Positions 50,218 to 59,566 of a stretch of 64,000 bases of DNA are shown here, in pieces. The translations under genes were made by a program, and so were the position numbers. The stretch covers positions 418,809 through 482,808 of the forward strand of contig JAUJOD010000001.1 of assembly GCA_030447865.1 (NCBI GenBank). Direction: 5' to 3'. The DNA comes from Nocardioidaceae bacterium (GTDB lineage: Bacteria; Actinomycetota; Actinomycetes; Propionibacteriales; Nocardioidaceae). Within the stretch, counting starts at the first letter, position 1. Every line of letters begins with the position of its first letter. The notes beneath the pieces are model-generated. The model searched no databases. It had not been told where the DNA came from and saw only the letters and a program-made list of their open reading frames with translations.

Positions 50218-51401
50218 CGACGGCCTCCGGCGGCAGCGGCAAGCGGGTGTTCTTCCACGTCGGCGCCCCGAAGACCGGCACGACGTACCTGCAGAACGTG
50301 CTGTTCCAGAACCGGGAGCTGCTCGCCGCGAACGGCGTTCTCTACCCCTACACCGACCCCGGCCAGTCGTTCCGGTCGATGCAGGACTTCCGCGGAGCTG
50401 GCTGGGCCGGTGGTCGGGCCACCGAGTTCAAGGGCGAGTGGGACATCGTCGCGGGGCGGGCCCGCGAGTGGGACGGGCCGACGGTCATCGTCTCCAACGA
50501 GCTGCTCGGCGGGTCGCAGCCGGACCGGATCGCCCGCGGTCTCGCCAGCGTCGAACCCGCTGACGTGCACGTCGTCTTCACCGCCCGCGACCTCGCCCGC
50601 CAGCTCGTCTCCGACTGGCAGGAGCACATCAAGCACAAGCACACGGTGCCGCTCGAGACGTTCGTCGACGACCTGATCGAGTTCGGACTCGACGCCCCGA
50701 AGCCGTTCGGCGAGCTGTTCTGGGGAATGCATGACGCCACCTACGTGCTGAACCGCTGGGCGACGGTGGTCCCGGCCGAGCGCATCCACGTCGTCACGGT
50801 TCCGCAGTCGGGCGCTCCTCGCGACACGCTGTGGCGGCGCTTTTGCGCGGTCACCGGGCTGGAGCCGGAGCTGTACGACTCCGACACCGAACGCGCCAAC
50901 ACCTCGATGGGGGTCGCCGAGACCGAGCTGGTACGCCGGATGAACCTCGAGGTGCAGGGGATGCCCCACGACGTGTACGACCCGCTCGTCCGCAAGCTGC
51001 TGGCCGAGGACATCCTCGGTGGCCAGTCGCCCCGGCTGATGCTGCCCGCCGGCCGGCTCGACTGGGTCCATGCGCGGTCTCAGCAGCTCGTCGACGAGCT
51101 GGCCGGCTCCGGCTACCAGATCGAGGGCGACCTGGCGGAGCTGCTGCCTCGGCCGCAGGACCACGCCGCGTACATCTCGCCCACGGCACTCAGTGACGCC
51201 GACCTCGCCCCGGCGGCCATCAGAGCGGCGACCGGGCTGCTTCGGCACAGCGGCCGCCAACGTCGGCGCATCACCGAACTGCAAGCGGCCGCGTTCGGTG
51301 TCCCTCCACGCGCGGAGCCCATGGGCGTGCGAACCCGACACTGGCTTGGCCGGGCCCGCCGTCGAGCGGGGCGGCTGGTGCACGCCCACCGGGCGCCGTA
51401 G
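50214..51401 (+). CDS. PAPS-type sulfotransferase-like protein 2
   Basis: 395 residues. VFFHVGAPKTGTTYLQNVLF, VHVVFTARDLARQLVSDWQE, LNRWATVVPAERIHVVTVPQ and GYQIEGDLAELLP mirror the neighbouring paralogues. The start overlaps the first sulfotransferase stop by ATGA, so both are translated together. The basic C-terminal tail (WLGRARRRAGRLVHAHR) may contact membrane or polyanion. It converges with the third paralogue. Confidence 0.78.
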   Translation: MTTASGGSGKRVFFHVGAPKTGTTYLQNVLFQNRELLAANGVLYPYTDPGQSFRSMQDFRGAGWAGGRATEFKGEWDIVAGRAREWDGPTVIVSNELLGGSQPDRIARGLASVEPADVHVVFTARDLARQLVSDWQEHIKHKHTVPLETFVDDLIEFGLDAPKPFGELFWGMHDATYVLNRWATVVPAERIHVVTVPQSGAPRDTLWRRFCAVTGLEPELYDSDTERANTSMGVAETELVRRMNLEVQGMPHDVYDPLVRKLLAEDILGGQSPRLMLPAGRLDWVHARSQQLVDELAGSGYQIEGDLAELLPRPQDHAAYISPTALSDADLAPAAIRAATGLLRHSGRQRRRITELQAAAFGVPPRAEPMGVRTRHWLGRARRRAGRLVHAHRAP

Positions 51402-51416
51402 CCCGGCGTCGGCTGC

Positions 51417-52541
51417 TTAGCTGCCCGCGGATGAGTCGCCTGCGGTGCTTCGTCGCGGCTGGGGTGACCGGTTGCCGCGTCGGCGGCGCTCGCGCGACTC
51501 TGAACGCTGTTCCTGCTGGCGGGTGAGCACGACATGCAGTACGTCGAGTGCGGCGTCCAGCAGCTCTGTGTCGGTCAGGTCGGCCGGCTCCCCCGATGGC
51601 TCAGCGCGCGCCGTCGGCTCGGCGGCGGGAAGCAGGTCGTCGAGATCCCCCACGACCGAGTAGCCGGCCGCTCGGACCCGCTCCCGGAGCTCGCGCGCAG
51701 CGGTCGCGAAGAAGTCCCGCTCGGGTGCTGAGAGCGTCGGCTTCCTCGGGTCGCTGATCGCCTCGACGAACGACGCGTCGACCTCGCCCCTGATCGTGCG
51801 CCGGTACGTCGGCCACGGCAGCTGGCTGCCACGCCGGGCGTTGTAGCGGCGCAGCAGCTCGGTCTGCAGAATGCCGAGCGACGGGTTGGCCGAGCCAGTG
51901 GTCTCGGCGCGGTAGGAGTCCCCGCGCCGGCCCAGCACGCTCATGAAGCGGTCCCACAGCACGGTGGGCGGCTCGCCGGGCGGAGGAGCCGTCACGATGA
52001 CGACCCGAGACGGGTCGAGGCCGCGGGACCACCGCTGCGCCACCGCGGCAGCATCTTGGGCCCGCCAGAACGCGGAGTCGCCGGCGGCCTTGGAGCGCAG
52101 TACCGACTGCACGAAGTCCCGGTAGCTGATCGTCTGCTGGTTCTTCACCCGCTCCTGCCACACCGCCGGCACCTGTCGGAACAGGTCGCGGGCGGTGTAG
52201 ACGACGTACACCTCGCCGGCGAAGGCCGACAGCGCCGTACGGATCTGCGCCTGGTTGCAGTAGACGAACAGCTCGCTGGAGATCACGACGGCTGCACCGT
52301 CCCAGGCGTTCGCCTTGTCGACCAGCTTGCGCCAGGCGCCCTCGATGCCGCGGGCGTCCTTGCGCTGCGCTGGAGTGCCGCGGAGGTCCCACGCAGCGGT
52401 GTGGTGGGCGTCGCTGGCGAACCTCGGGTACAAGATGCCGTCGTCCTTCAGCGCTCGCCGGTTGGCGGCCAGCAGCGCCTGCAGATAGGTGGTGCCTGTC
52501 TTGGGGGCGCCGATGTGCAGGAAGACCCGCTCAGGCGCCAC
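51417..52541 (-). CDS. PAPS-type sulfotransferase-like protein 3
   Basis: 374 residues from GTG 52541. VFLHIGAPKTGTTYLQALLA, VYVVYTARDLFRQVPAVWQE, FWRAQDAAAVAQRW and GYSVVGDLDDLLP show the shared architecture. The start lies inside the end of the fourth paralogue (11-bp overlap), so the two minus-strand genes form a pair. The C-terminal 40 residues are Arg/Ser-rich and disordered. Confidence 0.78.
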   Translation of the reverse strand: MAPERVFLHIGAPKTGTTYLQALLAANRRALKDDGILYPRFASDAHHTAAWDLRGTPAQRKDARGIEGAWRKLVDKANAWDGAAVVISSELFVYCNQAQIRTALSAFAGEVYVVYTARDLFRQVPAVWQERVKNQQTISYRDFVQSVLRSKAAGDSAFWRAQDAAAVAQRWSRGLDPSRVVIVTAPPPGEPPTVLWDRFMSVLGRRGDSYRAETTGSANPSLGILQTELLRRYNARRGSQLPWPTYRRTIRGEVDASFVEAISDPRKPTLSAPERDFFATAARELRERVRAAGYSVVGDLDDLLPAAEPTARAEPSGEPADLTDTELLDAALDVLHVVLTRQQEQRSESRERRRRGNRSPQPRRSTAGDSSAGS

Positions 52542-53646
52542 GGCGGACCTTTTCCCGCAGCCGCGCCGCCAGCCCGCGGGCTCGAGCACCGAGGCCTTCA
52601 TCGGCAGCAGCCAGCGGCTTGGGGCGCCTCCTCGACGGCCGCAAGATCACCTCGTCCCTGATCACCTCAGCGGCGACCCGCAGCAGCTGGTCGGGGGCGA
52701 GATCGTCAGGTCCGAACACCCCGGCGACGGGAAGCTGGGGAGTGAGCTCGGCCAGGTCGCCGACCACTCGGCATCCCGATCTCTCCAGGTACCTGACCAT
52801 CGCCGTGGCTCTTTCGTTGACGGCGTCGTGCCAATCAGGCGGAACGAGGATTCTCGTCGTCTCCCGGGAGGCGAGCTTGTGCTCGGCGAACTGGCGCTTC
52901 ACCGCACGGGCGTAGCGCGGCCACGGGAAGTCCTCGGGAAGCACCGAGTTGACGTGCCTGAGAAGCTCCGCCTCGGCTGGACCAAGCGAGACGTTGCCGG
53001 CGGCATCGGGAAGCTCGATCGGGACGTCGGGCAGCTCGATCGCGCGGGAGAAGCGGTTCCACAGCTCGTCGCGGGCGCCACCGGGCGCCGGCACGGTCAC
53101 CACGGTGACGTTGGCCATACCCACGGCCCGGCCCCACCGCCGTACGACCTTGCTGACGTCTTGGGCCCGCCAGAAGAACTTGTGCTCCCCGGCGTCGGCG
53201 TCGACGAAGACGTCGTGGAGGAACTCCCCGTAGCTGCCGGTCGCCCGGTTCTTCAGCGTCTCCTGCCAGACCGCCGGGACCTGGCGGCCCAAGTCGCGCA
53301 CCGTCAGTACGACGCGGACCTCGGCGTCGCCGAAGGACTCCTGCACCCGGCGCACCTCGGCGTTGGAGCATCGGGCGAAGGTCTCGTGGGAGATGATCGC
53401 GTCGCCGTCGTAGCCGTTGACCTCCTTCGCGATGCGGTCCCACATGCCGGCGGTGTCGAGGTGGTCGTACTTGTCCGCCCCCAGCGCGCGCAGGTCGATG
53501 GACGCCATGAACTGGTCGCCGGACCGCTTCCCCGGGTAGAGCAGGCCGCCGGCACGCAGCGCGTCGCGATGTCCGTGGAGGATCCGCTGGAGGTACGTCG
53601 TGCCTGTCTTCGCCACCCCCACATGCATGTGCACCCGGTGTGCCAC
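52531..53646 (-). CDS. PAPS-type sulfotransferase-like protein 4
   Basis: 371 residues. VHMHVGVAKTGTTYLQRILH, VRVVLTVRDLGRQVPAVWQE, FFWRAQDVSKVVRRWGRA and CRVVGDLAELTP follow the same layout as paralogues 1-3. It is the first gene of the minus-strand pair and lies 28 bp after the pyrophosphatase stop codon region on the same strand's downstream side. Confidence 0.76.
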   Translation of the reverse strand: MAHRVHMHVGVAKTGTTYLQRILHGHRDALRAGGLLYPGKRSGDQFMASIDLRALGADKYDHLDTAGMWDRIAKEVNGYDGDAIISHETFARCSNAEVRRVQESFGDAEVRVVLTVRDLGRQVPAVWQETLKNRATGSYGEFLHDVFVDADAGEHKFFWRAQDVSKVVRRWGRAVGMANVTVVTVPAPGGARDELWNRFSRAIELPDVPIELPDAAGNVSLGPAEAELLRHVNSVLPEDFPWPRYARAVKRQFAEHKLASRETTRILVPPDWHDAVNERATAMVRYLERSGCRVVGDLAELTPQLPVAGVFGPDDLAPDQLLRVAAEVIRDEVILRPSRRRPKPLAAADEGLGARARGLAARLREKVRRGA

Positions 53647-53674
53647 GCGGCGGCTCCTTCCGGTTGACGCCTCG

Positions 53675-56044
53675 TCAGCGGGCGCTGGCGCTCACGGGTT
53701 GGCTGTCGGTCTCGCCGATGGCGACGGTCCGACGCTTGGAGATGTAGACCGCGGCGACGACGATGAGCGCGGCGCTGATCGCGATGACCAGACGCAGCGT
53801 CGTGTTGGCGTCCTCGCCGTACGTCATCTTGACCACGGCCGCGGCGATCAGCAGCGACACGAGGTTCATCACCTTCAGCAGCGGGTTGATCGCGGGGCCG
53901 GCGGTGTCCTTGAACGGGTCGCCGACGGTGTCACCGATGATCGTTGCCTCGTGCGCCGGCGACCCCTTGCCGCCGTGCACGCCGTCCTCGACGAGCTTCT
54001 TGGCGTTGTCCCAAGCGCCACCCGAGTTGGCGAGGAAGACCGCCATCAGCGTGCCAGCTCCGATTGCGCCCGCCAGGAAGCAGCCGAGCGGGCCGACGCC
54101 GAGGCCGAAGCCGACGGCGACCGGGGTGAGGATCGCCAGCAACCCTGGGGTGGCGAGCTCCCGCAACGAGTCGCGGGTGCAGATGTCGACGACCTTGCCG
54201 TACTCCGGGCGCCCGGTGCCGTCCATGATGCCGGGGATCTCCCGGAACTGCCGGCGCACCTCGAAGACCACGGCGCCGGCAGCCCGCCCGACAGCGTTGA
54301 TCGCCAGGCCGGAGAACAGAAAGACCACCGCGGCGCCGATCAACAAGCCGACCAAGTTGGCGGGGTCGGCGACGTTGAGGATCCCGCCGAGGTTGAGCAC
54401 CTCGCTGCCCGAAATATCGCCGACCGAGCCGGCGGCGAGTTCGCTCGCCGCGCCCGTGATCGCGTCGGTGAAGGCACCGAACAGCGCCGTCGCGGCCAGC
54501 ACCGCGGTCGCGATCGCGATGCCCTTGGTGATGGCCTTGGTGGTGTTGCCGACCGCGTCGAGCTCGGTGAGGATCGCCGCGCCGCGCTGGTCGACGTCGC
54601 CCGACATCTCAGCGATCCCCTGCGCGTTGTCGGACACCGGCCCGAACGTGTCCATCGCGACGATGACGCCGACCGTCGTCAGCAGGCCGCAGCCGGCGAG
54701 GGCGACGGCGAACAGCGACACGATGATCGATCCGCCGCCGAGCAGGAACGCGCCGTACACCGCGGAGGCGATGACCAGCGCGGTGTAGACGGCCGACTCG
54801 AACCCGACAGCCAAGCCGGACAAGATCACCGTTGCTGCGCCGGTGAGCGAGGTGCTGCCGACGTCCTTGACCGGGCGGTGCTCGGTGCCGGTGAAGTAGC
54901 CGGTCAGCGCGAGGATCAACGCCGCGAGAGCGATGCCGATCAGTACGGCGACAAGCGCGATGAGCCGCGGGTCGCCCTCGGGAGTAGAGACGTTGGCGTT
55001 CACGATCGGGCTGACGATGTCATTGCCCGCCGAGGAGTTGGTCAGCCCGGCGAAGGTGCTGGGCAGGTAGGCGAACGCCGCGATCGAGCACAGCACCGCC
55101 GAGATGCCAGCGGAGAGGTAGAACGCGCGGTTGATCGTGGTGAGGCCGCCTTCGCCCTCCCGCGGCCGGGTGATGTAGACGCCGACGATCGCGGTGAGGG
55201 CGCCGATCGCCGGGACGATCAAGGGGAAGACGAGACCTTCCTCGCCGAAAGCGACCTTGCCGAGGATCAGCGCGGCGACCAGCGTGACGGCGTACGACTC
55301 GAACAGGTCGGCAGCCATGCCGGCGCAGTCGCCGACGTTGTCGCCGACGTTGTCGGCGATGGTGGCGGCGTTGCGCGGGTCGTCCTCGGGGATGTTCTGC
55401 TCCACCTTGCCCACCAGGTCAGCACCGACATCGGCGGCCTTGGTGAAGATGCCGCCGCCGACCCGCATGAACATCGCGAGCAGCGCTGCACCGAACCCGA
55501 AGCCCTCGAGCACCAACGGTGCGTCGCCCTTGTAGAAGAGCACCACCGCGGCAGCTCCCAGCAGGCCGAGGCCGACGGTGGCCATGCCGACAGCGCCGCC
55601 GGTGCGGAACGCCACCCGCATGGCGGGGTCGCGGCCCTCGTTCTGGGCTGCGGCGGCCATCCGGACGTTGGCCTTCACCGCAAGCGACATGCCCATGTAG
55701 CCGATGAACGCAGAGAACCCCGCCCCGATGAGGAAGAACAGCGACCGCCCCACCCGCACCTCGGTCTCACCTGGCAGCACGAACAGCAAGGCGAAGGCGA
55801 TCGCGGCAAAGACCGCAAGCGTCTTGAACTGCCGGGTCAGGTACGCCTGCGCGCCCTCCTCGACCGCCTGGCCGATTTCCTGCATCTTCGGCGTGCCGGT
55901 GGGGGCGGCGAGCACCTCCTTGCGGAACATCCACCCCATGGCCAGCGCCACTGCGGCGATCACCGCCACCAGGACGACGAGGGTGAAGTTCCCAGCCGAC
56001 AGGGATACGTCAGTACCTGTGTAGGCGAGGCTGACCCGTGACAT
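53675..56044 (-). CDS. hppA: Proton-translocating membrane pyrophosphatase, K+-independent type
   Basis: 789 residues with about 16 transmembrane helices from ATG 56044 (ribosome site GGAGGT). It uses PPi hydrolysis to pump protons across the cytoplasmic membrane. Substrate-binding motifs are VGADLVGKVEQNIPEDDPRN, NVGDNVGDCAGMAADLFE, and the C-terminal ANSGGAWDNAKK and GDTVGDPFKDTAGPAINPL. GNTTKAITKG carries Lys at the position that is Ala in K+-dependent enzymes, so this is the K+-independent class. The frame open to 56134 is ignored. Divergent from the helicase gene. Confidence 0.96.
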   Translation of the reverse strand: MSRVSLAYTGTDVSLSAGNFTLVVLVAVIAAVALAMGWMFRKEVLAAPTGTPKMQEIGQAVEEGAQAYLTRQFKTLAVFAAIAFALLFVLPGETEVRVGRSLFFLIGAGFSAFIGYMGMSLAVKANVRMAAAAQNEGRDPAMRVAFRTGGAVGMATVGLGLLGAAAVVLFYKGDAPLVLEGFGFGAALLAMFMRVGGGIFTKAADVGADLVGKVEQNIPEDDPRNAATIADNVGDNVGDCAGMAADLFESYAVTLVAALILGKVAFGEEGLVFPLIVPAIGALTAIVGVYITRPREGEGGLTTINRAFYLSAGISAVLCSIAAFAYLPSTFAGLTNSSAGNDIVSPIVNANVSTPEGDPRLIALVAVLIGIALAALILALTGYFTGTEHRPVKDVGSTSLTGAATVILSGLAVGFESAVYTALVIASAVYGAFLLGGGSIIVSLFAVALAGCGLLTTVGVIVAMDTFGPVSDNAQGIAEMSGDVDQRGAAILTELDAVGNTTKAITKGIAIATAVLAATALFGAFTDAITGAASELAAGSVGDISGSEVLNLGGILNVADPANLVGLLIGAAVVFLFSGLAINAVGRAAGAVVFEVRRQFREIPGIMDGTGRPEYGKVVDICTRDSLRELATPGLLAILTPVAVGFGLGVGPLGCFLAGAIGAGTLMAVFLANSGGAWDNAKKLVEDGVHGGKGSPAHEATIIGDTVGDPFKDTAGPAINPLLKVMNLVSLLIAAAVVKMTYGEDANTTLRLVIAISAALIVVAAVYISKRRTVAIGETDSQPVSASAR

Positions 56045-56222
56045 CTGTAATACCTCCACTGAGCCGCTCGGCCCCTTTGGTTGTCTGCACAACGGTATGG
56101 CGCTATGCCCGATGAGACCCGGCTGGCGCGCCACGGACGGCTCTGCTCAGCGCAAGCGGGCTCGCGGGAGTCTAGCGGCCTGCGGCGACGGCGCCGAATC
56201 GCCCCGGTGGAAGGATTGCCGG

Positions 56223-58550
56223 GTGAACCCTGCCCTGCGGTCGTTCGACGCCTACGCGGCCGCGATGCGCCTGGCAGCGCCGGAGTCGCGCTCGGGTCGG
56301 CTGCTGCACCTTGAGGTGCTCCCCGAGCGCGCGGCAAGGTACGCACCCTGGCCGACGTGGTGCCACCCGGCGGTCGTGGGGGCCTGCCAGGCGAGCGGCG
56401 TCGACGCGCTGTGGAGCCACCAGGCGGCAGCGGCACAACGGGTCTGGGACTCCCGGCACACCGTCGTGGCGACGGGTACGGCGTCGGGCAAGTCGCTGGC
56501 CTACCTGCTGCCCACCTTGTCGGCGATCGCCGCAAGCGTCGACGGGCCTGGCGGCCGCGGCGACACGGTGGTGTACCTCTCGCCCACCAAAGCGCTCGCG
56601 CACGACCAGCTGCGGTCGTTGTCCGGCTTCGACGTGCCCGGACTGCGGGTGACGACGTACGACGGCGACTCCTCCCGTGAGGAGCGCGACTGGGCCAGGC
56701 GGCACGCCAACTACGTGCTGACCAACCCCGACATGGTGCACCGGACCCTGCTGCCGGGCCATGCCCGCTGGGCCGAGTTCTGGGGGTCGCTCCGCTTTGT
56801 CGTCGTCGACGAGTGCCACCACTACCGCGGAGTGTTCGGCGCCCACGTCGCCCAGATCCTCCGGCGCCTGCGCCGGGTTGCGGCGCACTACGGCGCGGCC
56901 CCGACGTTCGTGCTCGCGTCGGCGACCGCAGCCAACCCCGACGTGACAGCGAGCCGGCTCGTCGGGGAACCGGTCGGGGCCGTCGAGGCCGACGGCTCAC
57001 CGCGTGGCCGCACGGCGGTCGCCCTGTGGGAGCCGCCGCTGACCTCGCTGGTCGGGGAGCACGGGGCGCCGGTACGCCGGTCGGCCACCGCCGAGACCGC
57101 TGAGCTGGTCGCCGACCTGGTGGCCGACGGTGTGCGCACACTGGCGTTCGTGCGCAGCCGCCGGGGTGCGGAGACCGTTGCGCTGCACGCGCGCTCGCTG
57201 CTGGCCTCCGCCGCCCCGGAGCTGGCCGAGCGGGTGGCGTCGTACCGCGGTGGCTACCTGCCGGAGGACCGTCGTGAGGTCGAGCGGCTGCTGAAGTCCG
57301 GTGAGCTGCTGGCGGTGGCGGCGACCAACGCGCTCGAGCTCGGCATCGACATCGCCGGGCTCGACGCTGTGCTGATGGCTGGCTTCCCCGGAACCCGAGC
57401 GTCGCTGTGGCAGCAGATCGGCCGCTCGGGGCGCAGCGGCCAAGGCGGCCTGGGCATCCTTGTCGCCCGCGACGACCCGCTCGACACCTACCTGGTCACC
57501 CACCCCGATGCGCTGCTCGGCAAGCCGGTCGAGGCCACGGTGTTCGACCCCGGCAACCCCTATGTGTTGGCCCCGCACCTGTGCGCGGCCGCCCAGGAGC
57601 TGCCGCTGACCGAGGCGGACTTCGGCCGCTTCGACGGCGACGCCGCCGGCGTAGTCGCCTCGTTGACCGCGGCCGGTTACCTTCGCCGGCGGTCGCGGGG
57701 CTGGTTCTGGACCCGGCGGGAGCGGGCTGCGGAGCTGGCCGACATCCGCTCGAGCGGCGGTTCACCGGTGCGCATCGTCGAAGGCGCGACCGGCCGGCTC
57801 GTCGGCACCGTCGACGCGGCGTCGGCGCACGCGACGGTGCACCGCGGGGCCGTCTACGTGCACCTCGGCGAGACCTACCTGGTGGAGCAGTTCGACCCGG
57901 CCGAGGGCGTCGCGGTGGTGCAGGCAGCCCGGCCCGAGTACTCGACTCACGCCCGCGAGGTGACCGACATCCGCGTCGTCGAGCCGGAACGCGTGCAGCG
58001 CTGGGGAGCCGCATCGCTGAGCTTTGGGGCGGTCGAGGTTTCGTCGCAGATCGTTGCCTTCCTCAAACGGCGCGTCGGCACCGGTGAGGTGTTGGGTGAG
58101 GAACCGCTCGACCTGCCCGTCCGCCAGCTGCGCACCAAGGCGGTGTGGTGGACGCTCAGCGGCGACCAGCTCGCCGCGACCGCGGTGGACCCGCGCGACG
58201 TACCGGGTGCGGCGCACGCCGCCGAGCACGCCGCGATCGGCCTGCTTCCGCTGTTCGCCACCTGCGACCGGTGGGACATCGGCGGGGTGTCGACGGCGCT
58301 GCACGCCGACACCGGGACGCTGACCGTGTTCGTGTACGACGGCCACCCCGGCGGCGCCGGTTTCGCGGAGCGGGGCTTCACCACCGCGCAGGCCTGGCTC
58401 ACCGCGACGCGAGAGGCCATCGCGTCGTGCGGGTGCGAGGACGGGTGCCCGTCGTGCGTGCAGTCACCGAAGTGCGGCAACGGCAACTCCCCGCTCGACA
58501 AGGCGGGAGCGGTGACCCTGCTCGAGGTCTTGCTCGCCGCCGCTTCGTGA
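56223..58550 (+). CDS. DEAD/DEAH-box helicase, MrfA/YprA-like, with DUF1998
   Basis: 775 residues from GTG 56223 (ribosome site GGAAGGA). Superfamily-2 motifs: Walker A ATGTASGKSLAYLLP, motif Ia LSPTKALAHDQL, DECH box VVVDECHHYRGVFG, motif III LASATAANP, motif VI QQIGRSGRSGQG. The C-terminal DUF1998 has the Cys cluster CGCEDGCPSCVQSPKCGNGN expected to bind zinc. The architecture matches MrfA, which with MrfB repairs mitomycin-type DNA damage in Bacillus, and actinobacterial Rv3649-like proteins. No mrfB is in the window. It lies in the conserved stretch between topA and tad genes. Confidence 0.9.
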   Translation: MNPALRSFDAYAAAMRLAAPESRSGRLLHLEVLPERAARYAPWPTWCHPAVVGACQASGVDALWSHQAAAAQRVWDSRHTVVATGTASGKSLAYLLPTLSAIAASVDGPGGRGDTVVYLSPTKALAHDQLRSLSGFDVPGLRVTTYDGDSSREERDWARRHANYVLTNPDMVHRTLLPGHARWAEFWGSLRFVVVDECHHYRGVFGAHVAQILRRLRRVAAHYGAAPTFVLASATAANPDVTASRLVGEPVGAVEADGSPRGRTAVALWEPPLTSLVGEHGAPVRRSATAETAELVADLVADGVRTLAFVRSRRGAETVALHARSLLASAAPELAERVASYRGGYLPEDRREVERLLKSGELLAVAATNALELGIDIAGLDAVLMAGFPGTRASLWQQIGRSGRSGQGGLGILVARDDPLDTYLVTHPDALLGKPVEATVFDPGNPYVLAPHLCAAAQELPLTEADFGRFDGDAAGVVASLTAAGYLRRRSRGWFWTRRERAAELADIRSSGGSPVRIVEGATGRLVGTVDAASAHATVHRGAVYVHLGETYLVEQFDPAEGVAVVQAARPEYSTHAREVTDIRVVEPERVQRWGAASLSFGAVEVSSQIVAFLKRRVGTGEVLGEEPLDLPVRQLRTKAVWWTLSGDQLAATAVDPRDVPGAAHAAEHAAIGLLPLFATCDRWDIGGVSTALHADTGTLTVFVYDGHPGGAGFAERGFTTAQAWLTATREAIASCGCEDGCPSCVQSPKCGNGNSPLDKAGAVTLLEVLLAAAS

Positions 58551-58622
58551 TGCGGCTACCGTGACAACTCAAGCCAACCGCGGTCGGCGAGAGCACCGCG
58601 CACTGCTGAGGAGAGAAGCCCG

Positions 58623-59066
58623 ATGATCGTCTTGGGGTTGTTGCTGCTGCTGCTCGTCGCCGTCGTCGTCGCCGCGGTGGTGCTCGAGGGCGGTGGTGAC
58701 CCAGCCGTGCTGGACCTGCAGGCATTCACAATCGACACTGACGTCAGAGGTATCTTCGTGGCCGGCGCAGCAACGGTCCTCGTCGGCGTCTTCGGTGCGT
58801 CGTTGCTGATGAGCGGCCTCAAACGCAGCCGCCGTAAGCGGGCCGAGGTCAAGGCCCTGAAGGCGAAAGCAGCGTCAAAAGCACCCAAGGACAGCCCCGA
58901 GCCCGCGCGCCCCGCTCGCACCAGTCAGTCGGGATCCACCGCTCGCACCAGTCAGTCGGGATCCACCGCTGTCAGCTCGCCGACCGCTGGACAGCGGCGA
59001 CCCGACGACGGCGATGACGACGACGGGACCGACGAGTACTTCGAGACGACGCCCCGAGACCGGTAG
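58623..59066 (+). CDS. Small membrane protein with disordered charged tail
   Basis: 147 residues. Two transmembrane helices (IVLGLLLLLLVAVVVAAVVL and IFVAGAATVLVGVFGASLLM) and a basic segment KRSRRKRAEVKALKAKA precede a disordered tail ending in acidic DGDDDDGTDEYFE. This resembles small LapA-like or hypothetical actinobacterial membrane proteins. The tail holds a perfect 27-bp duplication. It is 72 bp after the helicase gene and may be cotranscribed with it. Confidence 0.68.
   Translation: MIVLGLLLLLLVAVVVAAVVLEGGGDPAVLDLQAFTIDTDVRGIFVAGAATVLVGVFGASLLMSGLKRSRRKRAEVKALKAKAASKAPKDSPEPARPARTSQSGSTARTSQSGSTAVSSPTAGQRRPDDGDDDDGTDEYFETTPRDR
58914..58967. repeat. Perfect 27-bp tandem duplication
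   Basis: Units 58914-58940 and 58941-58967 are identical and in frame, each encoding ARTSQSGST. It looks recent, since no base differs. Confidence 0.85.
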
Positions 59067-59566
59067 GACACCGGGACGTCGACTTGCGAGCCGCGCATGG
59101 CCCGGGCAGCCGCGCAGCGCAAAGGCGCGAGGCACTTACCACCTGCACGAGGGTGATTCACTCACCGCATCATTCCATGCGAGCGCGCGAGGAGCACATT
59201 CAGAACAACAAGCGTGGCGGCATCTGCCCACGGGTGGGGAGCACGTGCTCTCGGCGGTCGCACCATCCAAGCGGGGGAACACGGCGATCTTCCCTGGAGA
59301 ACCTCGAACATAGCCTGTTGCTCTCCAACGTGCTTAGTTGGCGACGTCATCTTTAGCCTCTGCCTAGGCGGCCCGTCAGTCCGCGCGACGTCCATGTGGA
59401 GGACGGCGGGGGACACGACACGGTGCCCACGGACAGACATGCCTCTCGACATCAGGCCGACCGCCTGCGCTGCTGGACGTCCGACGGCTCAACGGAGGCT
59501 CATCTATTCGACGAACATTCAGCGTGGTCCCTTTCCTCGCCAGAGAGCGCGTTGTACGGTTCAGCC
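59067..59566. other. Gap without a supported gene
   Basis: 500 bp between two membrane-protein genes. Several overlapping short frames occur but none has a convincing ribosome site or protein-like composition. I see no strong terminator or repeat. The promoter of the gene at 59567 should be in the last 100 bp. Confidence 0.5.

Noticed and set aside
49974..51389. 471-codon open frame on the minus strand
   Set aside because: Antisense to the second sulfotransferase, which carries a PAPS loop in the plus-strand frame.
53600..56041. 813-codon open frame on the plus strand
   Set aside because: Antisense to hppA. The real gene has all pyrophosphatase motifs; the shadow is Asp/Arg/Gln-rich low-complexity sequence.
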